Both the position numbers and the translations under genes were made by a program. The notes under the pieces were generated by a model. The model did not search any database. It had not been told where the DNA came from and was given only the letters and a program-made list of their open reading frames with translations. DNA of 64,000 nt from Chloroflexota bacterium (GTDB taxonomy: Bacteria > Chloroflexota > Anaerolineae > UBA4142), in the NCBI GenBank assembly GCA_023381515.1, contig JAMCQI010000049.1, forward strand, positions 124,001 through 188,000, given 5' to 3'. This document shows positions 17,405 through 25,464 of this stretch, one piece after another (position 1 is the stretch's first letter; each line of letters starts with the position of its first letter).

Positions 17405-19258
17405 TCAGCTTTCTTCTTTCTGCTTTCTGCCTTGTGTCCCGTCCGCGCCCACGAACTGTCGCTCGTACAGCTCCCGATACAAGCCCCCTTGAGCAAGCAG
17501 CGTCGCGTGGGTACCACGCTCGACGATACGCCCCGCTTGCACGACACAAATCAGGTCCGCTTTCTGGATCGTGCTCAACCGGTGGGCGATGATGATTGCC
17601 GTCCGGCCGGCGAGCAGCCGCTGGAGCGCCTCCTGGATCAACAGCTCGGTCAGGGTATCTACGCTCGCCGTCGCTTCGTCCATAATCAGAATCCGCGGGT
17701 CGGCGAGGACCGCGCGGGCGATGCAAATAAGCTGGCGCTGTCCTAGAGAGAGGTTGACTCCCCCTTCCAAAATTCGAGTCTGGTACCCTTCCGGCAGGGC
17801 GGCGATGAAATCGTGGGCGTTCGCCAGGCGAGCTGCTTCCACCATATCGTGGTCCGACGCGTCGGGGCGCGAAAAGCGGACGTTATCGGCAATCGTGCCG
17901 GAGAAGAGAAAAGGATCCTGTGGAACGAGCCCCGTTTGCCGACGAAGAGAGGCCATGGTCACCTGGCGTACGTCCGCTCCGTCAACCAAGACTGCCCCAT
18001 CCGTCACGTCGTACAAGCGTGCGATGAGGTTGGCGATCGACGTCTTGCCCGCGCCCGTCGGTCCAACGAGCGCAAGCGTCCGTCCCGGCTCGACGACCAG
18101 GTTCAGGTCGTGCAGCACCGGCGTATCGTCACGATACGAGAAAGAGACATGGCGCAACTCGACCCGGCCGCCGATCGGCGGCATCTCGACTGCGTCCGGC
18201 CGGTCCGTGACCAGGAGTGGCGTGTCCAGCAGATCCAGTACTTGCTCGCCCCCGGCCATGGCTGCCTGCAAGGTCGTGTAGAGTTGGCTCAACTCCTGGA
18301 TGGGCTGGAAGAAGCGTGTCACGTAGGCGAGAAACGCAACCATGACCCCCAGCGTGAGCTCGTTCCGGGCCACATAGAGCCCTCCAAACCAAAGGACGAC
18401 TGCCGTCGCCAGCATGCCCAGAAACTCGACTCCGGGCAAGAACACGAACGAAAGGGACACGGCTTGAATGTTTGCATCCCGGTTGGCACGATTGACTTCG
18501 TCGAACCGTTCCTGAGCGACCTCTTCCTGCGCGAAGGCCTGGATCACGCGCATCCCGGAGATGTCCTCGGCAAGTCCCCCGACGACGGCCGCGATGCGGG
18601 CACGCGTCTGGCGAAACGCGATCTGAGCGCGACGCGAAAAGAGCCAGGTGGCCAAGACCATCAGCGGCAGCACAGAAAAAGTGAAGAGCGCGAGCCGCAC
18701 ATTCATCGAGAGCATGACGACGATGATACCTACCAGGACGGTGGTGTCTCCGAGCAAAGTCGCGACCCCCTGCGAGAGCAGATCGTCGATCACCGCGACG
18801 TCGTTAATCACGTGTGAGATGGTCACGCCGACGATATGAGTATCGTGAAAACCCAACGGGAGCGCCTGAAGGTGCCGGAAGAGATCGGCGCGCATCGTCG
18901 CGAGTGTGCGCTCTCCAAGCCACGAGAGCAAATACTGCTGCCCCGCCGTCGTCACATAAATGCCGACGAATGTGGCGGCAATCAGCAAGGCGATTTGTGC
19001 CAGTCCCTGCGCATCTCCCGGGGTGATATACTGATCGATGGCGACTTTGACGAGGTAGGGCGTGACCAGCGTGAGTACGGAAGCCATGAGCATCAGAACA
19101 ATAGCAGTAACCATCCGCTGCCAGTGCGGCCGCAGATAAAAGAGGAGCCGTTGGATGACTCGTGGGTCATAGACCCGGCCCTCCGCTCGCTTGCCCATGT
19201 GCTCCATGGTGCTGCGCGGGCCCAGGTGCGAACCGGATGCCCCGATTGATAGACTCAT
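17405..19258 (-). CDS. ABC exporter half-transporter, canonical-site partner
   Basis: A 617-aa MsbA/LmrA-type half-exporter: six transmembrane helices (about residues 40-330) then a nucleotide-binding domain. Walker A is GPTGAGKTS, Walker B ILIMDEATASVD with catalytic Glu, and the switch His is present (IIIAHRLST). The signature is the degenerate LSLGQRQ instead of LSGGQ. With the neighbour at 19280, which has the opposite defects, it forms an asymmetric heterodimer of the BmrCD/TM287-288 type. It follows the neighbour by 21 bp and is surely co-transcribed. The ATG at 19258 leaves a short N-terminal extension. Substrate unknown. Confidence 0.9.
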   Translation of the reverse strand: MSLSIGASGSHLGPRSTMEHMGKRAEGRVYDPRVIQRLLFYLRPHWQRMVTAIVLMLMASVLTLVTPYLVKVAIDQYITPGDAQGLAQIALLIAATFVGIYVTTAGQQYLLSWLGERTLATMRADLFRHLQALPLGFHDTHIVGVTISHVINDVAVIDDLLSQGVATLLGDTTVLVGIIVVMLSMNVRLALFTFSVLPLMVLATWLFSRRAQIAFRQTRARIAAVVGGLAEDISGMRVIQAFAQEEVAQERFDEVNRANRDANIQAVSLSFVFLPGVEFLGMLATAVVLWFGGLYVARNELTLGVMVAFLAYVTRFFQPIQELSQLYTTLQAAMAGGEQVLDLLDTPLLVTDRPDAVEMPPIGGRVELRHVSFSYRDDTPVLHDLNLVVEPGRTLALVGPTGAGKTSIANLIARLYDVTDGAVLVDGADVRQVTMASLRRQTGLVPQDPFLFSGTIADNVRFSRPDASDHDMVEAARLANAHDFIAALPEGYQTRILEGGVNLSLGQRQLICIARAVLADPRILIMDEATASVDTLTELLIQEALQRLLAGRTAIIIAHRLSTIQKADLICVVQAGRIVERGTHATLLAQGGLYRELYERQFVGADGTQGRKQKEES

Positions 19259-19279
19259 TGATGCTCTCGTGAACAGAAC

Positions 19280-21079
19280 CTAGTTTTCGACGATCGGGCC
19301 TTCCATCGTCTTGAGCTGCCGGTGATAGATCTCGGCATACAATCCCGATGTACGCAGTAATTCCTCATGCGTGCCGCGTGCCACAATGCGACCCTTTTCG
19401 AGCACGAGAATAAGATCCGCCTTCCGTAGAGTGCTGAGGCGCTGGGCAATGACAAAGGAGGTGCGTCCGCGCATGAGCTCTTCCAGCGCCTCCTGGATCA
19501 ACTGCTCGGTCTCGGTGTCCACACTGGAGGTTGCGTCGTCCAGAATCAGGATGCGGGGATTCTTGAGCAGTGCACGCGCAATCGCAACGCGCTGCTTTTG
19601 TCCCCCGGAGAGCGTCACTCCGCGCTCACCGACCAGCGTCTCGTACCCATCCGGCATCTCTTGCACAAAACCGTGTGCCTGCGCGGCCCGGGCGGCGGCG
19701 ATGATTTCCTCCATGCTCGCTTCAGGACATCCAAAGGCAATATTCGCCCGGATCGTCGTCGCAAAGAGGGTGGTCTCTTGCAAAACAATGCCGATCTGAT
19801 CCCGCAGGGAATTTAGCGTCGCCGCTCGGACATCGCGGCCGTCGATCAGAATCCTCCCGCGAGTGGGATCGTAAAAACGTGGGATCAGATTGATGATCGT
19901 CGATTTGCCGGACCCCGTGGTTCCGAGGAGCGCGACCATCTGGCCCGGCCGAACCTCGAATGTGACCTCGTCGATCACCCGGTGGCGGTGAAAATAGTCA
20001 AAGGAGACGTGATCAAAACGGATGTGCCCCTGCACGAGGGGGAGCGGAGTAGCGTTCGGAGCATCATGCACTTCGGATTCAGTGTCCAGTATATCAAAGA
20101 CGCGCTCCCCCGCGGCCGCGGCTTGCGCCAGGGCTGGGATGATGGTGCCCAGCCGTCGCACAGGCAATACGAGTTGTGCCAGATAAGTTGAGAAAGCGAC
20201 CAATTCGCCGAGTGTCAGTTGATGTCCTATGACGAGAAGACCACCATACCAGACGATGAAGACGGTTCCGAGATTTGCGACCAGATCCATTAGGGGCGTG
20301 TTGACGGCTTGCAGGCGCGCTGAGCGGGCAGAAAGGTTGAAGAGCCGCTCGTTTTCGAGGTCGAACCGGGCGACCTCTGCGTTCTCCTGGGCAAACGCTT
20401 TGACGACACGGGCACCTCGAAGGTTTTGCTCTAGCCGCGTGGTCAGGACTGCCAGTTGCTGCTGGATGGTGAGCGACAAGGGGCGAAGCTGCCGACCCAA
20501 TTCAAAAGCGCGCCAGCCCAGGATGGGCATGGTCGCTAACGCCAGCATGGCGAGCGGGAAATTCATCGACGCCAGCATCCCCGTGGTGCCGACGAGGAGA
20601 ACCAAGCCATCGGTCAACCGCAGGAACGAGCGCCCGGTCACAAAGCGGACCCGTTCGACGTCCTGGATCGCGCGGGAGAGAAGTTGACCGGTCTCGGTGC
20701 GATCGTGGTAAGAGAAGGAGAGGCTTGCCAATTTGCGATGAATGGCGTTGCGGAGGTCGCAAGCAACGCTCTGAGAAGCGGTTTCGGTCCACTTGCCCTG
20801 GAAAAAGGTCAAGACCCCTTTGGCCAGAGTGAGGACGAGGAGAGCCAGGACAGAGGTCGTCAGCAAACTCGTGTTGTGACCACCAATACCTTGATCTACA
20901 ATCCAGCGGATGAATTGCGGAATCGACAGGGCTAGTACGTTGATGCCGACGAGGGCGGCATAGGCGCCGAACGTCATGTGCCAGTACGGTCGCAGGTAAG
21001 TAAAGCATCGCCACAGAACTCGTCCCGAGCCGGGCTTGTTGGCTTTTTTCGTGTTTTCCGGTGTTACTCCTTCTCGCAT
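19280..21079 (-). CDS. ABC exporter half-transporter, degenerate-site partner
   Basis: A 599-aa half-exporter with six transmembrane helices and one nucleotide-binding domain. Walker A GTTGSGKST and signature LSGGQKQR are canonical, but the Walker B catalytic Glu is Asp (ILILDDATSSVD) and the switch His is Gln (VIAQRLST). These are the hallmark substitutions of the non-hydrolysing site in heterodimeric exporters. It precedes its partner in the operon, and the cyclase-like gene lies 7 bp upstream of it on the same strand. Transport of drugs or lipids is the usual role of the family. Confidence 0.9.
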   Translation of the reverse strand: MREGVTPENTKKANKPGSGRVLWRCFTYLRPYWHMTFGAYAALVGINVLALSIPQFIRWIVDQGIGGHNTSLLTTSVLALLVLTLAKGVLTFFQGKWTETASQSVACDLRNAIHRKLASLSFSYHDRTETGQLLSRAIQDVERVRFVTGRSFLRLTDGLVLLVGTTGMLASMNFPLAMLALATMPILGWRAFELGRQLRPLSLTIQQQLAVLTTRLEQNLRGARVVKAFAQENAEVARFDLENERLFNLSARSARLQAVNTPLMDLVANLGTVFIVWYGGLLVIGHQLTLGELVAFSTYLAQLVLPVRRLGTIIPALAQAAAAGERVFDILDTESEVHDAPNATPLPLVQGHIRFDHVSFDYFHRHRVIDEVTFEVRPGQMVALLGTTGSGKSTIINLIPRFYDPTRGRILIDGRDVRAATLNSLRDQIGIVLQETTLFATTIRANIAFGCPEASMEEIIAAARAAQAHGFVQEMPDGYETLVGERGVTLSGGQKQRVAIARALLKNPRILILDDATSSVDTETEQLIQEALEELMRGRTSFVIAQRLSTLRKADLILVLEKGRIVARGTHEELLRTSGLYAEIYHRQLKTMEGPIVEN

Positions 21080-21086
21080 CCTTCCC

Positions 21087-22094
21087 TCAGCCGACTGCCT
21101 TTAGCGCTCGCAGCGCCCGCCACGTCACCCATTTGTTGGGCTGCCTCTTGCGCCCAAAATCCACCCAGGTCTTGCCCGCATAGTCGTATTCCAGCATCCA
21201 GCGCCCTTGCTCGTCTTGCTTCTCCCGAATGACCGTCAGGGCGTTTGCGAGCCGCGGGTCCTTGCCATAACCCAGGGCCGCGAGCGCCTCGACGTTTTGC
21301 AGCAGATCGGTAACATAGAATACGGGGAAACCAAACTTGTTCCAGTTCCCGCTGGGCCTGGCGCTATAGCCGGAAGGGTAATCGGCCTTGGCCGGGTCTG
21401 TCCCGAGCAAGAAATCGGCCCCCGCCTCAATCGCGGCGTCGACGAGCGGCGTCCGCTTTCTCTTTGGCCATTTGCCAAAGGCGAGCATCACTTTGACGGC
21501 GCCCCAGGCGCACGGCAGTTTGTTGTTCGCGCCGCAAGCGAATCCGGGACCGCATTTACCGGCGTAGTAACGGAGCGGCCCGGTCTTGTCCTTCATTGGA
21601 GCGACGCCATCACCTGTTACGCTCCTCGCCATCCATTCGAACGCCCGATCCAGACGCGGGTCTTGATAACCCAGGTCGAGCAGCGCCGCGCAGAGGTTCC
21701 CCTGCAAACAATCGATCGTCCCTGAGGGCAGTCCATTCATGGTGAACTGTCCTCGCTCGGTCAGCGCATGCTCCAGAATAAAAGAGCACCCGATACCAAT
21801 GCGTTCATCCGTTTCGACCGAAGCGCCGAGCTGAGCAAGCAGGATGATCGACCAGACGGTCCCTCTGTACTTTGGATGATACCCGGGGCCCGGCTGCTCC
21901 CAGTATCCTTTCTTGTTCATTTTCGCAAGGATACCGGCGATGGGACCTTGCGTGTGCGCTTTTTCTATTGCGGCAGCGAGTTCCTTCTTATCGCTCCTCG
22001 CGAGGTCACGCATAGCCAAATATCGTACTCCGGCATCACCCTCCTCGAGCAACCAATCGATCGGATTCGCTTTCGAGTCGTTTTTGTTTGGCAT
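21087..22094 (-). CDS. prenyltransferase/squalene-cyclase fold protein
   Basis: A 335-aa protein made of repeated alpha-helical pairs like the alpha/alpha toroid of terpene cyclases and prenyltransferases. Repeats are seen at GTVWSIILLAQLGA, at NLCAALLDLGYQDPRLDRA and at the C-terminal EKQDEQGRWMLEYDY, which resembles a QW motif. No DXDD or DXDDTA acid motif of a true cyclase was seen, and several Cys residues cluster in the middle (KCGPGFACGANNKLPCAWG). The ATG at 22094 has GGGGGAG upstream. It heads the operon of the heterodimeric exporter. A binding or scaffold role is as likely as catalysis. Confidence 0.65.
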   Translation of the reverse strand: MPNKNDSKANPIDWLLEEGDAGVRYLAMRDLARSDKKELAAAIEKAHTQGPIAGILAKMNKKGYWEQPGPGYHPKYRGTVWSIILLAQLGASVETDERIGIGCSFILEHALTERGQFTMNGLPSGTIDCLQGNLCAALLDLGYQDPRLDRAFEWMARSVTGDGVAPMKDKTGPLRYYAGKCGPGFACGANNKLPCAWGAVKVMLAFGKWPKRKRTPLVDAAIEAGADFLLGTDPAKADYPSGYSARPSGNWNKFGFPVFYVTDLLQNVEALAALGYGKDPRLANALTVIREKQDEQGRWMLEYDYAGKTWVDFGRKRQPNKWVTWRALRALKAVG

Positions 22095-22895
22095 AGTGTC
22101 TCCCCCACGGCCGACCCATAATACGAGAGGACGATTCGCCTTTGGAGCAAGCGGCTGGGCCACCTCTTTCCTCTGCTCATCGGCGAGCGGGCCAGGTTGC
22201 GCAACCCGCTTTCTTTTCAACACGCTCCAGGACCTTGAATCTCGGTTTCGGGGCTAGTATCCGAATGCGAGTCCTCCAAACAGCGGGAGAGGTTTCGCCG
22301 TGCGACCCAAGATCAGAGCGATATGGCCGCGCACCATTCGATTATACATTCAAGGGGCACCTTGAGCCAAACTGCCCGAGGCTGCCGGTTCGCACTGACA
22401 GCGTTGCCGCCGCTCCTCTCAATTCTCCATTTGGAGATTCCCCGATGCACAAAAGGCAAGGTGGGCTCGCAAATCGCCGTTCGCGAAGCTCTCGATTGTC
22501 ACGGCGACATTGTAAGGTATAATGTCCACGAGTAGTTCTCTTGTATATCACCACAAACCCGAGGTGGCAGACATGTGAAATGAACCCCGGGAAGCAGCCA
22601 ACGAAGCCGAAGCGAAGGGCGCGAAAGATAGAGCCTCCTCCCGAAGCAGCACTCACAAGGATGGTCCTCCAAACCGCGCCGGAGTACAAACACCGGATCC
22701 CAATCGGCTGCAACAGGACGTGCGGGCATCCGCCCAACCATCTTAACTGCATGTGTGCAAAGGAGAGGGTGCTGCGATTTTTCCCAGCGGGGATCCCGGG
22801 GGATGATCGCCCAGAGACCATCACCCAAAACGCAAAGAACCGCCCCTTTTGGCAGAACAGACCGTTCGCGGTAATATGGACGGCGGGAGGAACGC
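22095..22895. other. 800-bp gap, no confident gene
   Basis: Between the divergent cyclase-like gene and the PfkB gene. A promoter is visible at 22496. After it an open frame (ATG at 22580, ending 22903, overlapping the PfkB start by 8 bp) encodes a basic protein with a CNRTCGH and HLNCMC pattern. It has no ribosome-binding site and the composition looks like that of non-coding DNA, so it is not called. No RNA structure was recognised. Confidence 0.4.
22496..22523 (+). promoter_or_regulatory. promoter upstream of the PfkB gene
   Basis: TTGTCA at 22496-22501 and TATAAT at 22518-22523 with a 16-bp spacer. The next confident coding start on this strand is 22896, so the transcript would have a leader of about 365 nt or a small unrecognised gene. 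Confidence 0.5.
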
Positions 22896-23753
22896 TTGTT
22901 TGATATCGCCTTTGTTGGTCACTTTACCAAAGACACGGTTGTGAATTCGCAAGGAAGCACGGTCAACCTGGGAGGCGCCTTTTACTACGGCGCGAATGTC
23001 GCCGTGCGCATGGGGCTCAAGGCTGCCGTGGTGACTCGACTCGCGCGCGAGGACTGGGTGATCGTGGACGAGCTAAAGCAAATGGGCGTAACTCTGTTCG
23101 CTAGGGCCACCCCCGAATCCACAAACCTACGCATCGTCTATCCCACCGCGAATCTCGACGAACGCACGATTTACGCGGTCGGGTCCGCAGGCCCCTTTGC
23201 CCCGGAAGAGGTCGCACCCGTCGAGGCGCGCGCCTTCCACATCGGCGCATCCATTCGCGGCGAAGTACCCCTTTCCGTCGTCGAGGCTCTCGCGGCGAAA
23301 AAGACACGTCTCTCGCTTGACGTGCAAGGCTTTATTCGCGTTAACGAAGGCGGGACCCTTCGCTATGCCAATTGGCCTGAGATGCCGCAGGTGCTCCGCT
23401 TCGTCAATGTACTAAAGGCGGACTCGACCGAGGCCGAGTTCCTGACCGGAAAGCAAGACATGCGTGCGGCGGCCGAATATCTCGCCTCTTTCGGGCCGCA
23501 GGAAATCGTCCTGACGCAGAACAGTGGCGTACTGGTGCTCGCGCAAGGGCAATTGTATGAGGAAAGGTGGCGGGTGAAGGAAATCAAAGGGCGCACCGGG
23601 CGAGGGGACACGTGCATTTCCTCTTATCTCTGCAAGCGGCTAACCGCGAGTCCGGCAGCGGCCGCGCGCTTTGCAGCCACCCTTACGGGACGCAAATTGC
23701 AGGCGCCCGGCCCATTTCGAGGCGAGGTACCGAGCGATCAAGATCTGGACTAG
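22896..23753 (+). CDS. PfkB family carbohydrate kinase
   Basis: A 285-aa ribokinase-like sugar kinase. The N-terminal Gly-rich segment NLGGAFYYGANVAVRMGL binds the sugar. The C-terminal motif KGRTGRGDTCISSYL contains the catalytic Asp; the usual GAGD is GRGD here. The protein is slightly shorter than ribokinase (about 310 aa). The substrate cannot be assigned, as no sugar-uptake gene is next to it; inositol-, fructose- or nucleoside-type sugars are all possible. The TTG at 22896 has GGGAGG 5 nt upstream. It is followed by a strong terminator. Confidence 0.82.
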   Translation: MFDIAFVGHFTKDTVVNSQGSTVNLGGAFYYGANVAVRMGLKAAVVTRLAREDWVIVDELKQMGVTLFARATPESTNLRIVYPTANLDERTIYAVGSAGPFAPEEVAPVEARAFHIGASIRGEVPLSVVEALAAKKTRLSLDVQGFIRVNEGGTLRYANWPEMPQVLRFVNVLKADSTEAEFLTGKQDMRAAAEYLASFGPQEIVLTQNSGVLVLAQGQLYEERWRVKEIKGRTGRGDTCISSYLCKRLTASPAAAARFAATLTGRKLQAPGPFRGEVPSDQDLD

Positions 23754-23775
23754 AAGACCTTTTCCCGTCTTGAAT

Positions 23776-23812
23776 AAAGCGAGCGGAAATACAGCTTATT
23801 TCCGCTCGCTTT
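23776..23812. terminator. terminator after the PfkB gene
   Basis: AAAGCGAGCGGAAAT (23776-23790) pairs perfectly with 23798-23812 around a 7-nt loop and is followed by AATTTT. The next gene is convergent, so it can serve both strands. Confidence 0.85.
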
Positions 23813-23856
23813 AATTTTCGCCAAACCCGCCGGGTTTAGATTCGTCTCCTTGTCCC

Positions 23857-24147
23857 TCAACCCGAGACGTGTGGCTTTTTCCGGGCGTGAAACTTGTCAT
23901 ATTCCCGCCCGAGAGCGGTCGCGTAGGCTCTTTCAAAACTGGCGGGTACATGGTTCCGCGCCCGCACTCGTCTCAGGAGTTCATACTCGCAGGCCGCATT
24001 TGGCATCCAACCGAGTTTGAACATCTCCTCGAAGATCTCAGCCAATCCTTCCAGGGTGACCGGCTTGCCGTTCCCGAGGACGTCCAACTCGACCAAACTC
24101 GCCGTCGTGGGGAAATGGGTTACTGTGCGTCCCCCCATCGCTTCCAT
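23857..24147 (-). CDS. hypothetical protein
   Basis: A 96-aa protein, no family recognised. It has an N-terminal strand region (TVTHFPTTASLVELDVLG), a helix with ITLE-like EGLAEIFEEMFKLGW, and a basic helical C-terminus rich in Arg and Tyr. One Cys. The ATG at 24147 has GGAGG upstream and replaces a TTG at 24165. It is monocistronic and convergent with PfkB. The regular alternation of helix-like segments and the good ribosome-binding site support a real gene. Confidence 0.65.
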   Translation of the reverse strand: MEAMGGRTVTHFPTTASLVELDVLGNGKPVTLEGLAEIFEEMFKLGWMPNAACEYELLRRVRARNHVPASFERAYATALGREYDKFHARKKPHVSG

Positions 24148-24507
24148 CGGCTCCTCCCGGGACAATGCCAGGGGAAAACAAAAAAGCGAGACCCAAAACG
24201 TCCCGCTCTCGCCACGGTCGTGCTCAGTTGTTTGCGCGCAGCCATCACGCGCCCGCAGAGAGAATCCAGTTCTCTCCGCCTAGTATACCACAAACTGGTC
24301 AAAACAGGGTTCCACCTTGGTTCAAATGCTCTGCTCCAATCCCTTTTCGCTCGAAATGAGAGCTCCTTCCGTTGAGGTCGCACGACTCGCCATGCTGCAT
24401 GAAGAGTGCGGTTCAGATTGGGGGCAACTCGTCATTGCGAGCGACCGTAGGGAGCGAAGCAATCTCACCGCAGGCTGAGATTGCGCCCGCCCCGCTATGG
24501 TCCCGCA

Positions 24508-24592
24508 GACCCCGCGACTCCTGCGGGGGTCTGCGGGATCATCGATCCCGCGGGTCCCTAGACCCCGCGACTCCTGCGGGGGTCTGCGGGAT
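24508..24592. repeat. GC-rich palindromic repeat pair
   Basis: Two identical 32-bp units (24508-24539 and 24561-24592), each able to fold as a hairpin through GACCCCGC and its complement. A related cluster with the shared core GGTCTGCGGGAT lies at 56643-56715. The surrounding non-coding stretch 24148-24746 holds nothing else that could be recognised. Confidence 0.7.
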
Positions 24593-24746
24593 GGCACTCC
24601 ACAGGACGCCGCCGCTTCGCGGCTCCTCGCATTGACGCTCGTCTGTGTCGATTCGCCCCGAAACTGAACTACATTCTTCGTCTGCGTCGCATTGCAGGTC
24701 ATTGGAGAGTGTGCTAAACTGCCGGGAGAGCGAAGGAGTAAGGAGT

Positions 24747-24953
24747 ATGCTCACACGAGATCAAGCCCGTGAGATCCTGGAAATTTTGCAGTCGCTGCCT
24801 TCTGATAAACTCGCGGAGGCCTATGATTACTTGAGCTTCTTGCGCGAGCGGTACGGCGGGACTCCGCCCATCGATGCTGACAGCGCTTGGAATGAGGAGG
24901 ACATGCGAGATCTAGTCGCCGCCTCCCTTGCTCATGCTGACCAAGACGTTTGA
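24747..24953 (+). CDS. putative antitoxin of a MazF-type pair
   Basis: A 68-aa acidic helical protein (REILEILQSLPSDKLAEAYD opening, then LSFLRERYGG). It lies 14 bp upstream of a MazF/PemK-like gene on the same strand. Small acidic partners in this position normally neutralise the toxin. No AbrB or ribbon-helix-helix motif is clear, so DNA binding cannot be claimed. ATG at 24747 follows GAAGGAG. Function is inferred from context and size. Confidence 0.6.
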   Translation: MLTRDQAREILEILQSLPSDKLAEAYDYLSFLRERYGGTPPIDADSAWNEEDMRDLVAASLAHADQDV

Positions 24954-24967
24954 GCCGTAGGATACCA

Positions 24968-25297
24968 ATGCCGAGAGCCGGTGACATCGTTACTGTGGAT
25001 TTTCCTGGTATCCGGGGAATCAAGCGCCGCCCTGCGGTCATTGTCTCTACGGACATCTACCACGGTACCCGCCCGGATTTGATTCTCGGGCTGGTGACAA
25101 GCAACTTGGCCGGCGCGACCGCTCCGACGGATTATGTGTTGCAAGACTGGCACCTAGCCGGGCTCCATACCCCTTCAGCGTTCCGGGCGTTTCTGGTAAC
25201 GCTGCCCGCGACAAGTATTAATATCGTAGGTCATCTATCTGATCGCGACTGGCAGCAGGTTCAAGGCCGGCTCAAGATGGCAATCGCTGTTGGATAG
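24968..25297 (+). CDS. MazF/PemK-type toxin
   Basis: A 109-aa protein with the PemK-like core: GDIVTVDFPGIRGIKRRPAVIVS near the N-terminus, a loop region, then the C-terminal LPATSINIVGHLSDRDWQQV segment. The family are sequence-specific mRNA interferases. The RP-A-V-IVS segment matches the conserved beta-strand with the catalytic Arg. ATG at 24968 was chosen; a TTG at 24950 would overlap the upstream gene. Toxin-antitoxin pairing rests on the adjacent 68-aa gene. Confidence 0.8.
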   Translation: MPRAGDIVTVDFPGIRGIKRRPAVIVSTDIYHGTRPDLILGLVTSNLAGATAPTDYVLQDWHLAGLHTPSAFRAFLVTLPATSINIVGHLSDRDWQQVQGRLKMAIAVG

Positions 25298-25400
25298 CGT
25301 GATGGTCATTGGTCCATCTGCGGCGCCTACCTCTGCTCGTTGGGCAATTTGACAAATCGTCACTCTCGGTGTTAACTAGTAGTAAGGCAGTGTCGCGAAC

Positions 25401-25428
25401 GCCCTCACCTCGTGCCCGGGGTGAGGGC
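25401..25428. repeat. small palindrome upstream of maeB
   Basis: GCCCTCACC (25401-25409) is complementary to GGTGAGGGC (25420-25428). It lies in the short gap before maeB and resembles a dispersed intergenic repeat rather than a terminator, since no T-run follows. Confidence 0.45.
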
Positions 25429-25464
25429 ATTTCGCTTGCCATTCTCCAAGGAAAGGACAGGCCT

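Noticed and set aside
22580..22903. Basic small protein with Cys/His pattern before the PfkB gene
   Set aside because: No ribosome-binding site, no family and non-coding-like composition. The overlap with the PfkB start is interesting but not enough.
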